Shown here one piece after another: positions 8,589 through 17,472 of a DNA stretch of 64,000 nt. Source of the DNA: DATBLE01 sp963764565 (GTDB taxonomy: Bacteria > Actinomycetota > Thermoleophilia > Gaiellales > Gaiellaceae); NCBI GenBank assembly GCA_963764565.1, contig CAVXTD010000012.1, forward strand, positions 75,462 to 139,461. The letters run 5' to 3'. Within the stretch, counting starts at the first letter, position 1. Every line of letters starts with the position of its first letter. Position numbers and translations under genes: made by a program. The notes under the pieces are model-generated. The model saw only the letters and a program-made list of their open reading frames with translations. It was not told the origin of the DNA and did no database searches.

Positions 8589-8639
8589 AGCGTAACCAAG
8601 GAGCGCGGCGATGCTCTCACTCGCCCGCGTGGTTACGCT
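8589..8639. promoter_or_regulatory. Facing GGTTACGCT elements between divergent genes
   Basis: GGTTACGCT occurs at 8631-8639 on the plus strand and at 8597-8589 on the minus strand. Each contains TACGCT, usable as a -10. The plus copy lies 6 nt before the ATG of the SnoaL-like gene, suggesting a leaderless mRNA. The minus copy lies about 44 nt before the cupin GTG. The mirror arrangement could also be a shared operator. Confidence 0.5.
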
Positions 8640-8645
8640 CCCCCC

Positions 8646-9065
8646 ATGAGCCTCGAATCCGTCGAAGTCGTCGTCCGCGGCTACCGCGCATTCATCGACG
8701 GCGACTTCGAGGCGATCGCCGGGTTGCTCCACGACGAGGTCGAGTGGTATCCCCTCGGAACCGAGCCGGCGTCGTTCGCCGACCACGCGGAGGCGCTAGG
8801 GGTGATCGCCGAGCGATTCCGAGAGCAGTACCGGGTTGAGCTCGAACGCTGTGTCGGCGCCGGCGACCAGGTCGTCGTCGGCTTTCGCGCCTCCCGCGAG
8901 ACACGCGACGCCGACGACCCGCGGCCGCTCCAGTCACGGCGCAAGTTCAGCGTCGAGCGCTACAGCGCCATCGTCACGATCCGCGACGGGCGCGTGATCC
9001 GGGTGCAGGACTACCCCCACCTCGACGCCGCCTTCGAGGCGGCCGGGATCGACGCCGAAGGCTAG
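8646..9065 (+). CDS. SnoaL/NTF2-like protein
   Basis: 139 residues with the alpha+beta cone pattern of SnoaL-like proteins: VVRGYRAFIDGDFEAIAGLLHDEVEWYPLG at the N terminus and a C-terminal sheet ending IVTIRDGRVIRVQDYPHLDAAFEAAGI. Such domains act as small hydrolases, isomerases or binding proteins; the substrate cannot be deduced. A TACGCT element 6 nt upstream of the ATG suggests leaderless expression. The stop overlaps the stop of the convergent small gene. Confidence 0.8.
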   Translation: MSLESVEVVVRGYRAFIDGDFEAIAGLLHDEVEWYPLGTEPASFADHAEALGVIAERFREQYRVELERCVGAGDQVVVGFRASRETRDADDPRPLQSRRKFSVERYSAIVTIRDGRVIRVQDYPHLDAAFEAAGIDAEG

Positions 9066-9250
9066 GCGCGTCGTAAGAACGACGCGAACAGCCTCGGCCG
9101 CGGTATCTCCGGGCTCGGCTGGTCGTCCTGGTCGACATCGGCCTCCGGCTCCGGCTGATGCGCAGGGCTTGGACGGCGATGCGACTGACCGCGTTCGATC
9201 GCGCCGCGGATGGCCGCACGCATGTCGTCGATCTGGCTCTGCTCCTTCAT
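9062..9250 (-). CDS. Small charged hypothetical protein (62 aa)
   Basis: Begins MKEQSQIDDMRAAIRGAIERG, an amphipathic charged helix. A Pro/Glu/Asp-rich linker follows, and the end is a basic-hydrophobic RPRLFASFLRRA. No family is recognised. Frame and codon character fit the surroundings, but there is no clear ribosome site, so it may be a chance ORF. The C-terminal helix could touch the membrane. Confidence 0.45.
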   Translation of the reverse strand: MKEQSQIDDMRAAIRGAIERGQSHRRPSPAHQPEPEADVDQDDQPSPEIPRPRLFASFLRRA

Positions 9251-9285
9251 GCCGCGCAAGTTCTGCGCTCGCGCCGCGACTCCTA

Positions 9286-10794
9286 CTACGCGCCGAGCTC
9301 GTGCCGGAGCGGCCCGGTGTCGAGCGGGTCGAAGCCGAGCCGCCCGGCTACCTCTTCGCTCGAAGGCTTCGTTCCCTCCCAGAACAGCGCACGCAGCCGG
9401 TCGCCGGTCTCGGGGCTCCGCCACCAGTCCTCGCCGATCTCCTCGACGAGGCGGGCGCGGAGCTGTGCCGAGCGGATCCACGCTCGCAGGTAGTCGGCCG
9501 AGTAGAAGCCGGCGTCCATGTCGGAGACGAAGCCGTCGGAGCGGTAGCGCACGCCGGTCGCGGCCGTCAACCGCTCCGCGTATCCCTCCGACGTGCCGCC
9601 GTCGTCGCAGAAGCGATCCCAGAACGCGAGCTCGAAGTCGAGCTTGGCCGCGTAACGGCGGAAGAGCAGCGCCTCCAGGAACGTCGTCGCCTCGGCGTTT
9701 TGCACCGCGTCCTCGTCGGAGAGCCCGAAGTGAAGCGCATGCCATCCCGGTTCGCGCGAGATCGCCTCGACGATGTACGAGTAGATCTCCGTCAGCGCGT
9801 GGTCGCGCGAGAGCCGACGGAACACGTACGGCAGCTTCGGATCGCAGCCGGCGTAGTGGAGCGCGTGGCCCGCCTCGTGCAGGAATGCCTGATAGTCGTG
9901 GAGCCCGCCCTGCGCCCGGGTGATCAGGTGGACGACCTTCGGCGGGTCTGAGGGAATCACGCACGCCCGCGGCGACTTCTGCGGCCGGTCGTCGAGATCG
10001 GGCCGGATGTTCGGGTCGGCGGCGAGGTCGAAGCCCAGGCTCTTCAGCGTCTCCAGGCAGACGTCGGTCGCGCGCTCCTTCGTGTACGTCGCCTCGAGCG
10101 GCGAGACCCGGCGTACGTACGCCATGTGGTACGAGCGCGGCTGCTCGTCGCGGTCCGTCCCGAGCAGGCGGTCGAACCAGGTCTGGCGCATGCGCAGGTA
10201 CGCGGTCTCGGCCGCGCCGCTCGCCTCGGCCAGCGCGGCGGCGAGCGCTCGCAGCGAGATGCCCTTCTCCTCCTCGTTCCGCGCCACCGGGTCGGGCTCC
10301 CGCGACAGCTCCGCGGACATCGCTTCACCGGCGCCGAGCAGGTCGAGCCGCTCGTCGTTGAAGCTCGCGTTCGCTTCGGCGTGAAGGTCGCCGAGCTCCT
10401 CACGGTCGCGGTACTCGTGCAACAGGGCGAGCTTCGCCTGCGCCGAGCGGAGCGGCAACTCCTCGCCGCGGAAGGTGACTCTCGCCGCCAGCTCGCGGTT
10501 TTCGAGCGCGTCCTCGCGCTCGACCAGCTCGGCGGAGACGATCCCGCCCTCGCAGACCTTTCGCAGCCGGTAGAGCTCCTCGCGCTTCTCCCCGGATGCG
10601 TGGCGCTCGGCGTCCCACAGGGCCTCGAGCTGATCTCGGGTGAACAGGTCGGTGTAGCGGGCGACGATCTCGGCCTGCTCCGAGGTCTCCTTCTCTCCCA
10701 CGCGCACGGCACGGCCCTCCTCCGAGCGCTCGAAGAGGTACTGCTTCAGCCGCTCCGCGTAATCGAGAGGCGTGTACACGCCGGTCGCCGTCAC
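9286..10794 (-). CDS. M3-like zinc metallopeptidase
   Basis: About 502 residues from a GTG at 10794; TATAGA at 10810-10805 sits about 10 nt upstream and suggests a leaderless start. The protein is helical and soluble. The zinc motif FLHEAGHALHYAG (HExxH) is followed about 25 residues later by ALTEIYSYIVEA, supplying a third glutamate ligand as in gluzincins. Overall length and layout fit M3 oligopeptidase-like enzymes, or less likely M32. Expected role: cytoplasmic oligopeptide degradation. It is divergent from the adjacent membrane protein gene. Confidence 0.8.
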   Translation of the reverse strand: MTATGVYTPLDYAERLKQYLFERSEEGRAVRVGEKETSEQAEIVARYTDLFTRDQLEALWDAERHASGEKREELYRLRKVCEGGIVSAELVEREDALENRELAARVTFRGEELPLRSAQAKLALLHEYRDREELGDLHAEANASFNDERLDLLGAGEAMSAELSREPDPVARNEEEKGISLRALAAALAEASGAAETAYLRMRQTWFDRLLGTDRDEQPRSYHMAYVRRVSPLEATYTKERATDVCLETLKSLGFDLAADPNIRPDLDDRPQKSPRACVIPSDPPKVVHLITRAQGGLHDYQAFLHEAGHALHYAGCDPKLPYVFRRLSRDHALTEIYSYIVEAISREPGWHALHFGLSDEDAVQNAEATTFLEALLFRRYAAKLDFELAFWDRFCDDGGTSEGYAERLTAATGVRYRSDGFVSDMDAGFYSADYLRAWIRSAQLRARLVEEIGEDWWRSPETGDRLRALFWEGTKPSSEEVAGRLGFDPLDTGPLRHELGA

Positions 10795-10906
10795 CGCGGG
10801 AGAATCTATACGGCAAGGCAAGCCCACGAGGCGGGCAACCGAGTTATCATCGCCTAGGGTGGCAGCGAGCCCGGGCACGAGCACAGCCCGTGACTATGCG
10901 GGCACG

Positions 10907-11419
10907 ATGGCCGGCTTCTGGAGCGGGCTGTCGATCACGCTGCGCCGCCTGGAGGCGATCGCAGCCGACTCGCGCTGCCTCGACGTCGATGCGCTCGAGC
11001 CGCTGCGGGCGCTCCAGTACCGCCTCCACTCTTCGAGCGAGCTGCTGGCCGGCGTCGAGCCCCCGCCCGGCGTGCGCTCCGGGCACCAGGAGCTCACCGA
11101 GGCGCTCGTCGACGCACGTGACACGACCGGCGAGATCGTCGAGGCGATCGAGGAGCGGGGACGCGAAGGGGCAACCGAGATCCTGCTCGAGTGGCGCGGG
11201 GCGCTGTTCAGAGTCCGCCTCGCCCGGATGCGGCTGACGGTCGGCCCGACCGCCCCGGTCCACGTCCCACCGGAGGTGGAGTACTCGGCGGCCGTCTCCA
11301 CGGCGTTCGCGATCGTCGGCGCGACGGCGTTCATGGCCGGCGCGGCGCTTGTGCTCTGGCCGCTCTGGGCGGCCGGGCTCGCGCTCGTCGCCGGCGGCAT
11401 CCTCGCCTACCGTCCCTAG
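10907..11419 (+). CDS. Hypothetical protein with helical N-domain and C-terminal membrane hairpin
   Basis: 170 residues. Residues 1-110 are a charged helical domain (LRRLEAIAADSRCLDVDALEPLRALQYRLH). Two membrane helices follow at the C terminus (STAFAIVGATAFMAGAALVLWPLW and AGLALVAGGILAY). The ATG at 10907 follows GACTAT by about 9 nt. The stop overlaps that of the convergent gltX. No known family was recognised. Confidence 0.6.
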   Translation: MAGFWSGLSITLRRLEAIAADSRCLDVDALEPLRALQYRLHSSSELLAGVEPPPGVRSGHQELTEALVDARDTTGEIVEAIEERGREGATEILLEWRGALFRVRLARMRLTVGPTAPVHVPPEVEYSAAVSTAFAIVGATAFMAGAALVLWPLWAAGLALVAGGILAYRP

Positions 11420-12679
11420 TCTGCCCGCGCCCGCGCTGCCCTGATCCGCGCGAGCGTCTCGTCGCGCCCGAGCAGCTCGATGCTCTCGAAGAGGCCGGGC
11501 GAGACGGTCGAGCCGGTGACGGCGACCCGGATCGGTTGGAAGGCCTGGCGCGGCTTCTGACCGAGGCGGTCGGCCAGAGCTCGGAACGCCTGCTCGATCG
11601 ACTCGGGGGTGAAGGGCTCGAGGGCTACGAGTGTCGCCTCGGCCTCCGCGAGGACGCCCTCGTCGAGCTCCCTCGCGTCGAAGCCGTCCCGGCGCTCGAA
11701 GAGGAAGCCTGCGAACTCGGGGAACTCGCCGAGCCGCGCGATCTTCTCCTGAACGAGCGGCACGGCGGCACGGATGCGGTCCTCCGGCCAGTCGTAGCCC
11801 TGCTCGCGCAGATAGGCGACGAGCGCGTCCGCGTACTCGTCGGGGGGCAGCGCCCGCAGGTAGACCCCGTTCATCCAGTCCAGCTTCTGGTAGTCGAGCG
11901 TCGCCGGGCTCGACCCGACACGGTCGAGCGAGAAGCGGTGCACGAGCTCGTCCCGGGACATGATCGTCGTCTCTCCGTCCGGGGCCCAGCCGAGCAGGGC
12001 GAGGAAGTTCACGAGCGCGGCGGGCAGGTAGCCGGCGGTGCGGAACTCGTCGATCGAGACTGCCCCGTGACGTTTCGAGAGCTTCTTGCCGTCGCCGCCG
12101 AGCACGTCGGGGACGTGGGCGTAGACGGGCGGCTCGTGGCCGAGCGCGGCCAGGATCTGGAGCTGCTTCGGCGTGTTCGAGATGTGATCGCGGCCGCGGA
12201 TCACGTGCGTGATCGCGTCGTCCATGTCCTCGACCGGATTGGCGAAGTTGTAGGTCGCGCGACCGTCCGAGCGGACGAGCACGACGTCTTCAATCGTGTC
12301 GTTCGCGACCTCGATCCGGCCCAGGACCGCGTCCTCCCAGGCGGTGACGCCCTCGTCGGGCATTCGAAACCGGATCGCACCCTCGTCCTCGTAGGCTCTG
12401 CCGTCGGCGACGAGCTGCCGGGCGAGCCCGAGGCAGCGCTCCATCGCGTCGAGCTGGAAGGTGACCGGGCCGTCCCAGTCGATCCCGAGCCAGGCCAGCG
12501 AGCGCTGGATCTGGTCGGTCGCCTCGGCGACCTCGCGGCTCAGGTCGGTGTTCTCGATCCGGAGCAGGCACTCGCCGTCGCGGCCGCGAGCGAAGAGCCA
12601 GTTGAAGAGGAAGGTGCGCACGCCCGCCGATGTGGAGGAATCCGGTCGGGCTCGGAGCCATGCGGACGCGAACGGTCAC
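11416..12679 (-). CDS. gltX: Glutamyl-tRNA synthetase, one frameshift
   Basis: About 420 residues after correction. It charges tRNA-Glu with glutamate. The N terminus VTVRVRMAPSPTGFLHIGG (class I HIGH-type motif) begins at GTG 12679. The frame then breaks in the CCC run at 12623-12625; dropping one base continues as RTFLFNWLFARGRDGECLLRIENTD. The KMSKS equivalent is GKKLSKRHG, and the C-terminal anticodon domain is present. The GTG overlaps the TGA of the MFS gene (GTGA). TACGCT six bases upstream may be an internal -10. The matching tRNA-Glu lies at 954-1026. One intact, typical-length enzyme results, so the shift is most likely an assembly error. Confidence 0.92.
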
Positions 12680-13927
12680 GCAGGCAGCGTAGTCGGCTCC
12701 GGCGCGCGGCCGATCTTCCAGACGGACGGGATCAGCAGCATGCTCGTAGTTCAGAACGAGGATCGCCCCGGCTGCGAGCCAGAGCGCGTCTGACGTCCCG
12801 ATCGCGGCGGCGGTCAGCCCCGCGAGGACGAAGCCGAGGGGCGTGAGCACGAACGACCCGAGCGCGTCGTAGGAGCTGACCCTGGACTGTGCATGCTCGG
12901 GGATCTCGCGCTGGAAGATCGTGAACCAGAGCGCCAGGTGGATCGCGATCCCGAGCCCGGCGAAGAACGACGCGGCGACGATGACCCAGGTAGGCGCAAG
13001 CAGCGCCAGCGCGATCAGCTGAAGCGAGACCAGCGCGGGCCAGAGGATGCAGGCGACGAGAGGGAGCCGCGGGCGGTAGCGCAGGGCGACGACGCCGCCG
13101 ATCACGGCACCCACGCCGTTCCCCGCGGCGATCACCGCCCAGTGGCCCGCACCGCCCAGGTCGGTCTTCGCAACCGTCGGCCCGAGCACCGGCCAGAACA
13201 TGAAGAAGACGTTGCCGAGCCCGAAGATGACGACGGTGGACCAGAGCCACGTCCGCGACGTGAATTCTCGCCAGCCCTCGCGCAGCTCCCCGAGGAAGTG
13301 CGGCGGCGGCGCGGTGACAGCGCGCCGCGGGATCGCGATCCGCGCGAGGATCAGTGCCGCCGCAGCAAAGGACGCAGCGTCGATCGCGAGCGCGGTCCCT
13401 GGGCTCCCGGCGACGACGATCGCCCCGCCGATCACAGGGCCGACGACGAAGACGAGGTTCCGCATGAGTCCACGCAGGGCGTTCGCCTCCTGGAGGTGCT
13501 CGGGACTCACGGTCTGGGGGACGAGCCCGGTCTCGGCCGGGATCACGAATCCGTCGGCCGCCCCATACAGGATCTGGAGGCCGACCAGAAGCCCGAGCGT
13601 GGCATGCCCGGAGAGGACGACGGCCGCCGTCGCCGCCTGCGCAGCGCCCTGCCCCATCGCCGCACCGACGAGGATCCGGTTCCGCGGAAACCGGTCGGCG
13701 AGGACGCCGCCGTACAAGACCAGCACGGCATTCGCGGCTTGGCGCCCGGCGAAGATGATCCCGAGGTAGAGCGGCTTCGGCGTCTCGGTCAGGTCGAGGA
13801 CGGCGAAGGCGAGCGCGATATTCGCGATCGAGTCGCCGAGCGTCGAGATCGTCGTCGCAGAGAAGAGCAGGCGGTACGGCCGCTCGGCGAGCGGAGCGAG
13901 CCGCGCGTGCAGGGTGAGCTTCGGCAC
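12676..13927 (-). CDS. MFS transporter, one frameshift near the 3' end
   Basis: About 416 residues with twelve predicted helices and an MFS signature loop (GVLADRFPRNRILVGAAMGQG); resembles the transmembrane secretion effector/enterobactin-exporter-type (MFS_3) group. The start is taken as GTG at 13927, seven bases after TACGCT. The open frame runs into gltX; removing one T from the TT at 12750-12751 gives the natural tail LTTSMLLIPSVWKIGRAPEPTTLPA. Its TGA then overlaps the gltX start codon, which supports a sequencing error. Substrate unknown. Confidence 0.8.
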
Positions 13928-13946
13928 GGGCGGTAGCGTACGCCCC
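13928..13946. promoter_or_regulatory. Overlapping divergent -10 elements
   Basis: Only 19 bp separate two divergent GTG starts. The 7-bp TAGCGTA at 13934-13940 supplies TAGCGT on the plus strand and TACGCT on the minus strand. Each lies 7 nt from its start codon, so both mRNAs would be leaderless. The flanks GGGCG and CGCCC are mirror-symmetric. This is the geometry of a symmetric bidirectional promoter. Confidence 0.55.
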
Positions 13947-14789
13947 GTGCTCTTCGGCGCCCACTGCTCAGGCGGGATCAAGAAGGCGCTCGATCGAGCC
14001 GCCGAGATCGGCGCGGACTCGCTCCAGCTCTTTGCTCAGAGCCCCCGCATGTGGCGCTTTCCGGACCACGATCCGGCGGACCTGGCGGCGTTCCGCGAGC
14101 GCCGTCGAGAGCTGGGGATCGGCGCCGTCGTCGTCCACGCGCTCTATCTCGTCAACCTCGCGAGCCCGAACGACGAGTTCTACGAGAAGAGCGTCGCGAC
14201 GATGCGCTCGACGATGGACGCAGCGTCCGCGATCGAGGCGGACGGGGTGATCTTCCACGTCGGCTCGCACCAGGGCGCGGGCTTCGAGGCGGGCCTCGAG
14301 CGCGTCGTACCGGCCCTGGCGCAGGTGCTCGAGCGCGCGTCTGACACCACGTGGCTGCTGATGGAGAACTCGGCCGGTGCGGGCGGGACGATCGGCCGTT
14401 CGATCGACGAGCTCGTTGCGCTCCACGGGGCGCTCGACCATCACCGCCGGCTGGGGATCTGCCTCGACTCGTGTCATCTCTGGGTCTCCGGCTTCGACGT
14501 GACCGACCGCGGCGAGCTCGACCGGATGCTCGCCGATCTCGACGCGAGGGTCGGCCTCGACCGGCTGCGGGCGCTGCACGTCAACGACGCTCAGGCGCCG
14601 CTCGGCTCGAACCGGGACCGACACGCCAACATCCTCGAGGGGCTGATCGGTGAGCAGCTCGGCGTCTTCCTCGGTCACCCCGCGCTCCAGGGGCTTCCCG
14701 CGGTGATGGAGGTTCCGGGCCCGGACGGCCACGGGCCGGACGAGAACGAGCTGAAGAAGCTGCGCGACCTGCACGCGCGCTGGGCCTAG
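13947..14789 (+). CDS. nfo: Endonuclease IV (AP endonuclease)
   Basis: 280 residues, a TIM-barrel base-excision repair enzyme that cuts abasic sites. Recognisable metal-ligand blocks: VLFGAHCSGGIKKALDRA at the N terminus, VVVHALYLVNLASP, GVIFHVGSHQGAG, LLMENSAGAGGTIGR (Glu), GICLDSCHLWVSGFD (Asp/His), LHVNDAQAPLGSNRDRHANI and the final VMEVPGPD. The start is GTG 13947, with a TAGCGT -10 seven bases upstream; the frame is open to 13914, but that would overlap the MFS promoter. A palindromic repeat follows the stop. Confidence 0.93.
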   Translation: MLFGAHCSGGIKKALDRAAEIGADSLQLFAQSPRMWRFPDHDPADLAAFRERRRELGIGAVVVHALYLVNLASPNDEFYEKSVATMRSTMDAASAIEADGVIFHVGSHQGAGFEAGLERVVPALAQVLERASDTTWLLMENSAGAGGTIGRSIDELVALHGALDHHRRLGICLDSCHLWVSGFDVTDRGELDRMLADLDARVGLDRLRALHVNDAQAPLGSNRDRHANILEGLIGEQLGVFLGHPALQGLPAVMEVPGPDGHGPDENELKKLRDLHARWA

Positions 14790-14792
14790 AAC

Positions 14793-14824
14793 CAGTGTCT
14801 GACACCGAGAGGTGTCAGACACTG
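14793..14824. repeat. CAGTGTCTGACACC palindrome, copy 1 (likely bidirectional terminator)
   Basis: A perfect 14-bp inverted repeat with loop GAGA, located between the convergent stops of nfo (14789) and the next gene (14831). The identical arms occur at 40490-40521 with loop GATC. Position suggests a bidirectional terminator; exact recurrence suggests a mobile or REP-like palindrome. Confidence 0.75.
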
Positions 14825-14830
14825 CCTTGA

Positions 14831-15235
14831 TCAGCGGAGTTGCGCGAATACGCGGAACGTCGGACGCCCGACCGGCAGCTCCGAGAACTCGGGGTTCACG
14901 CAGCCGAGCTCGTCGGTGCGGTGCCGGTACGTCTCCTCGACCTCCACCCGGCACATCGGCAGCGGCTCGCGCACCGAGCGGACGGCACCGAACCCCTCGC
15001 GCCGCGCTTCGGCTTCGTTCAGCAGATCGAGGTCGATCTCGACGTCGTACACCTTCTGCATGCAGCCGATGTACGTGTGGCCGAACTGCATGTACGCGTA
15101 GACGAACGGGCACGAACGGTCGAGGCAGGCGGCCGGATAGATCACCTTGTCGCAGTGCACGCCGCAGCGGCGGCACTCGACCTCGTCCTGAGGACGAAGC
15201 GGCAGCGACTGGACCGCTGAGTGGCGGAGAGCCAT
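14831..15235 (-). CDS. Cysteine-rich hypothetical protein
   Basis: 134 residues from the ATG at 15235. Cysteines cluster in the first half: VECRRCGVHCDKVIY, AACLDRSCPFVYAY and YIGCMQKVYDVEIDL. They suggest one or two metal sites, zinc or Fe-S. The second half is acidic and ends RPTFRVFAQLR. No family is recognised with certainty. It is divergent from the Ca2+/H+ antiporter gene across about 100 bp. Confidence 0.65.
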   Translation of the reverse strand: MALRHSAVQSLPLRPQDEVECRRCGVHCDKVIYPAACLDRSCPFVYAYMQFGHTYIGCMQKVYDVEIDLDLLNEAEARREGFGAVRSVREPLPMCRVEVEETYRHRTDELGCVNPEFSELPVGRPTFRVFAQLR

Positions 15236-15336
15236 TAGGTGGATTGTGGGCGAGGAGTTTTCCGCTCCGCAAGTCTTGACAAACGGGCGGCTTTCAGGCA
15301 TGGCCCGCTCTCGACCGCCGGATAGGCTAGCCCTCC

Positions 15337-16374
15337 GTGGCGCGTCGGCTTCTCTGGGCATCGCTTGGCCTTGCGCCCCTGACGATGATCGTCGACGTCG
15401 CGTTTCACCCCGGCGACGTCCTGCTCTTCTCGCTCGCAGCAATCTCGCTCGTTCCGCTTGCCTGGCTGATCGGCGAGGCGACCGAGCACGCCGCCCACCA
15501 CACCGGCCCGGGCGTCGGCGGCTTCCTGAACGCGACGTTCGGAAACGCGCCCGAGCTGATCATCGCGCTCTTCGCCGTCAACGACGGCCTCTACGAGGTC
15601 GTCCGCGGCTCCCTCTCCGGGAGCATCGTCGGCAACCTCCTGCTCGTCCTCGGCTTCTCCCTGCTCGTCGGGCCGACCAAGGACATCGACCGCCGCTCGG
15701 GGATGGTCTCGATCGCGCTCGTGCTCTTCTCGGCGCTGATCTTCCTGGTCGTCGCGATTCCGGGCTGGCACGGCGACACGACCCGCCGCTCGCTCCAGGT
15801 GCTCTCGATCCCGGTCTCGATCGTGCTGCTGCTCGTCTACCTCTTCGTCACCTGGCGGGCGCTGCGCCGCCACCGAGCGGAGTTCGACGCCGGCGAGATC
15901 GCCGCCGACGTCTGGTCGCTGCGCGTCGCCCTCGGCGTGCTCTCGATCGCGACCGCCGCGACCGCGATCGTCGCGGAGATCCTCGTCGGGTCGATCGAGG
16001 TGTTCGCGGAGAACTTGCACCTGAGCGACTTCTTCGTCGCAGCGGTGATCGTCGCGATCGTCGGCAACGCGGCCGAGCACGGCGGGGCGGTCGTCGTCGC
16101 CCGTCGCGGCCAGGTCAAGCTGGCCACCGAGATCGCGCTCTCCTCGAGCGCGCAGGTCGCGGTCTTCCTGATCCCCGCGGTGGCGCTCTTGTCGTGGGCC
16201 GTCAAGCCGCTCACTCTCGCCTTCCGCCAGGTGGAGATCGGCGTCATCGGCGGCTCCGCGCTGCTCGCCGCCCTCCTCCTCAGCAAGGGGCGATCGAGCA
16301 GCTGGCGCGGCGCGACGCTGATCGCGGGCTATGCGGTCGCCGCGGCGGTCTTCTACAAGGCAGGAGGACGGTAG
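15337..16374 (+). CDS. Calcium/proton antiporter (CAX family)
   Basis: 345 residues with about eleven membrane helices. The two conserved alpha repeats are clear: GGFLNATFGNAPELIIALFA in the first half and VGNAAEHGGAVVVARRGQ in the second. Together they form the ion pathway of Ca2+/cation antiporters. The protein exchanges cytoplasmic Ca2+ for protons across the membrane. The GTG at 15337 lies 8 nt after TAGGCT (15323-15328), so a leaderless transcript is likely. It converges with the threonine aldolase gene. Confidence 0.9.
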   Translation: MARRLLWASLGLAPLTMIVDVAFHPGDVLLFSLAAISLVPLAWLIGEATEHAAHHTGPGVGGFLNATFGNAPELIIALFAVNDGLYEVVRGSLSGSIVGNLLLVLGFSLLVGPTKDIDRRSGMVSIALVLFSALIFLVVAIPGWHGDTTRRSLQVLSIPVSIVLLLVYLFVTWRALRRHRAEFDAGEIAADVWSLRVALGVLSIATAATAIVAEILVGSIEVFAENLHLSDFFVAAVIVAIVGNAAEHGGAVVVARRGQVKLATEIALSSSAQVAVFLIPAVALLSWAVKPLTLAFRQVEIGVIGGSALLAALLLSKGRSSSWRGATLIAGYAVAAAVFYKAGGR

Positions 16375-16379
16375 TCCGG

Positions 16380-17414
16380 TCAGGCGGCAGCGAGGACACC
16401 GAGTGCCCGCGGGATCGACTCGATCGCACGGTCGACGTCGTCGTCGGTGACGTCGAGGTGCGTCGCGACGCGGAGGACACCCGGCCGGAGCATCCCGACC
16501 GCGACGCCCTGCTCGGCGATCCGCCGCTGCGCCTCGCCGGGGTCCACCCCGACCGAGGCGACGTCGATGCCGATGAAGTTCGTCTCGGTCGAGCCGACGT
16601 CGACCGGCAGGCCGGCGTCTGCGAGCCCCTGCGCCAGCCGCTTCGCTCGCGCGTGATCCTCGGCGAGCCGCTCGACGTGGTGGTCGAGCGCGTAGAGCAT
16701 CGCCCCGGCGACGACTCCTGCCTGGCGCAGCGCGCCGCCGAAGAGGAACTTCAGCCGCCAGGCCTCCTCGATCCGCTCCTCCGAGCCGGCGAGCACCGCG
16801 CCGAGCGGACAGCCGAGACCTTTCGAGAAGCAGACGGTGACGGTGTCCGCGAGGCGCCCGTACTCGGCAGGCGGGAGTCCGCTCGCGACGGACGCGTTCA
16901 TGATCCGGGCGCCGTCGAGGTGGACTGCGAGGCCGAGCTCGCGGGCAGCGCCGATCGTCGCGGCCAGCTCGTCGAGGGGCCACACCCGGCCGCCGGCGCT
17001 GCGGTGCGTCTGCTCGAGGACGACGATTCCGGCGGGCTGGAGCCAGTCGGCGGACGCGGCGGCCGCGCGTACCTGCTCCGGGGTGATCCGGCCGGCCACG
17101 CCGGGCAGGCCGCGCGCGATCAGGCCGGAGTGCACCGCCGGCCCGCCGGCCTCGAAGATCAGGATGTGCGTCCGCTCCTCGGCGATCAGTTGCGTGCCGG
17201 GCCTCGTCAGGACGCGCAGCGCGATCTGGTTCGCCATCGTCGCCGTCGGCAGGAAGAGCGCGCGCTCGTGGCCGAGCAGCTCGGCCGCGCGCCGCTGGAG
17301 CTCGTTGACGGTGGGATCCTCCTGGGACTGCTCGTCGCCGAGCTCGGCGGCGGTCATCGCAGCGAGCATCTCCGTGGTGGGCTTCGTCGCCGTGTCCGAG
17401 CGAAGGTCGATCAC
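16380..17414 (-). CDS. ltaE: Low-specificity threonine aldolase
   Basis: 344 residues of a fold-type I PLP enzyme that splits threonine/allo-threonine to glycine and acetaldehyde. The start VIDLRSDTATKPTTEML is diagnostic; EDPTVNELQ, PTATMANQIAL, EQTHRSAGGRVWP, HLDGARIMNA and FSKGLGCPLGAVLAG (Schiff-base Lys) follow. GTG 17414 sits 7 nt after TAGGCT (17427-17422); the frame is open further upstream to 17678 but without conserved sequence. Glycine made here could feed the glycine cleavage system encoded at 20128-24479, which is inference. Confidence 0.9.
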   Translation of the reverse strand: MIDLRSDTATKPTTEMLAAMTAAELGDEQSQEDPTVNELQRRAAELLGHERALFLPTATMANQIALRVLTRPGTQLIAEERTHILIFEAGGPAVHSGLIARGLPGVAGRITPEQVRAAAASADWLQPAGIVVLEQTHRSAGGRVWPLDELAATIGAARELGLAVHLDGARIMNASVASGLPPAEYGRLADTVTVCFSKGLGCPLGAVLAGSEERIEEAWRLKFLFGGALRQAGVVAGAMLYALDHHVERLAEDHARAKRLAQGLADAGLPVDVGSTETNFIGIDVASVGVDPGEAQRRIAEQGVAVGMLRPGVLRVATHLDVTDDDVDRAIESIPRALGVLAAA

Positions 17415-17472
17415 GGTGCGGAGCCTATCGGGCAGGTCGCCGGGTAGCCCCCACCCTTGGGCGGAGGTAGCG

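Noticed and set aside
15246..17447. A 733-codon plus-strand ORF
   Set aside because: Shadow of the antiporter and of the minus-strand threonine aldolase; extreme Arg/Pro content.
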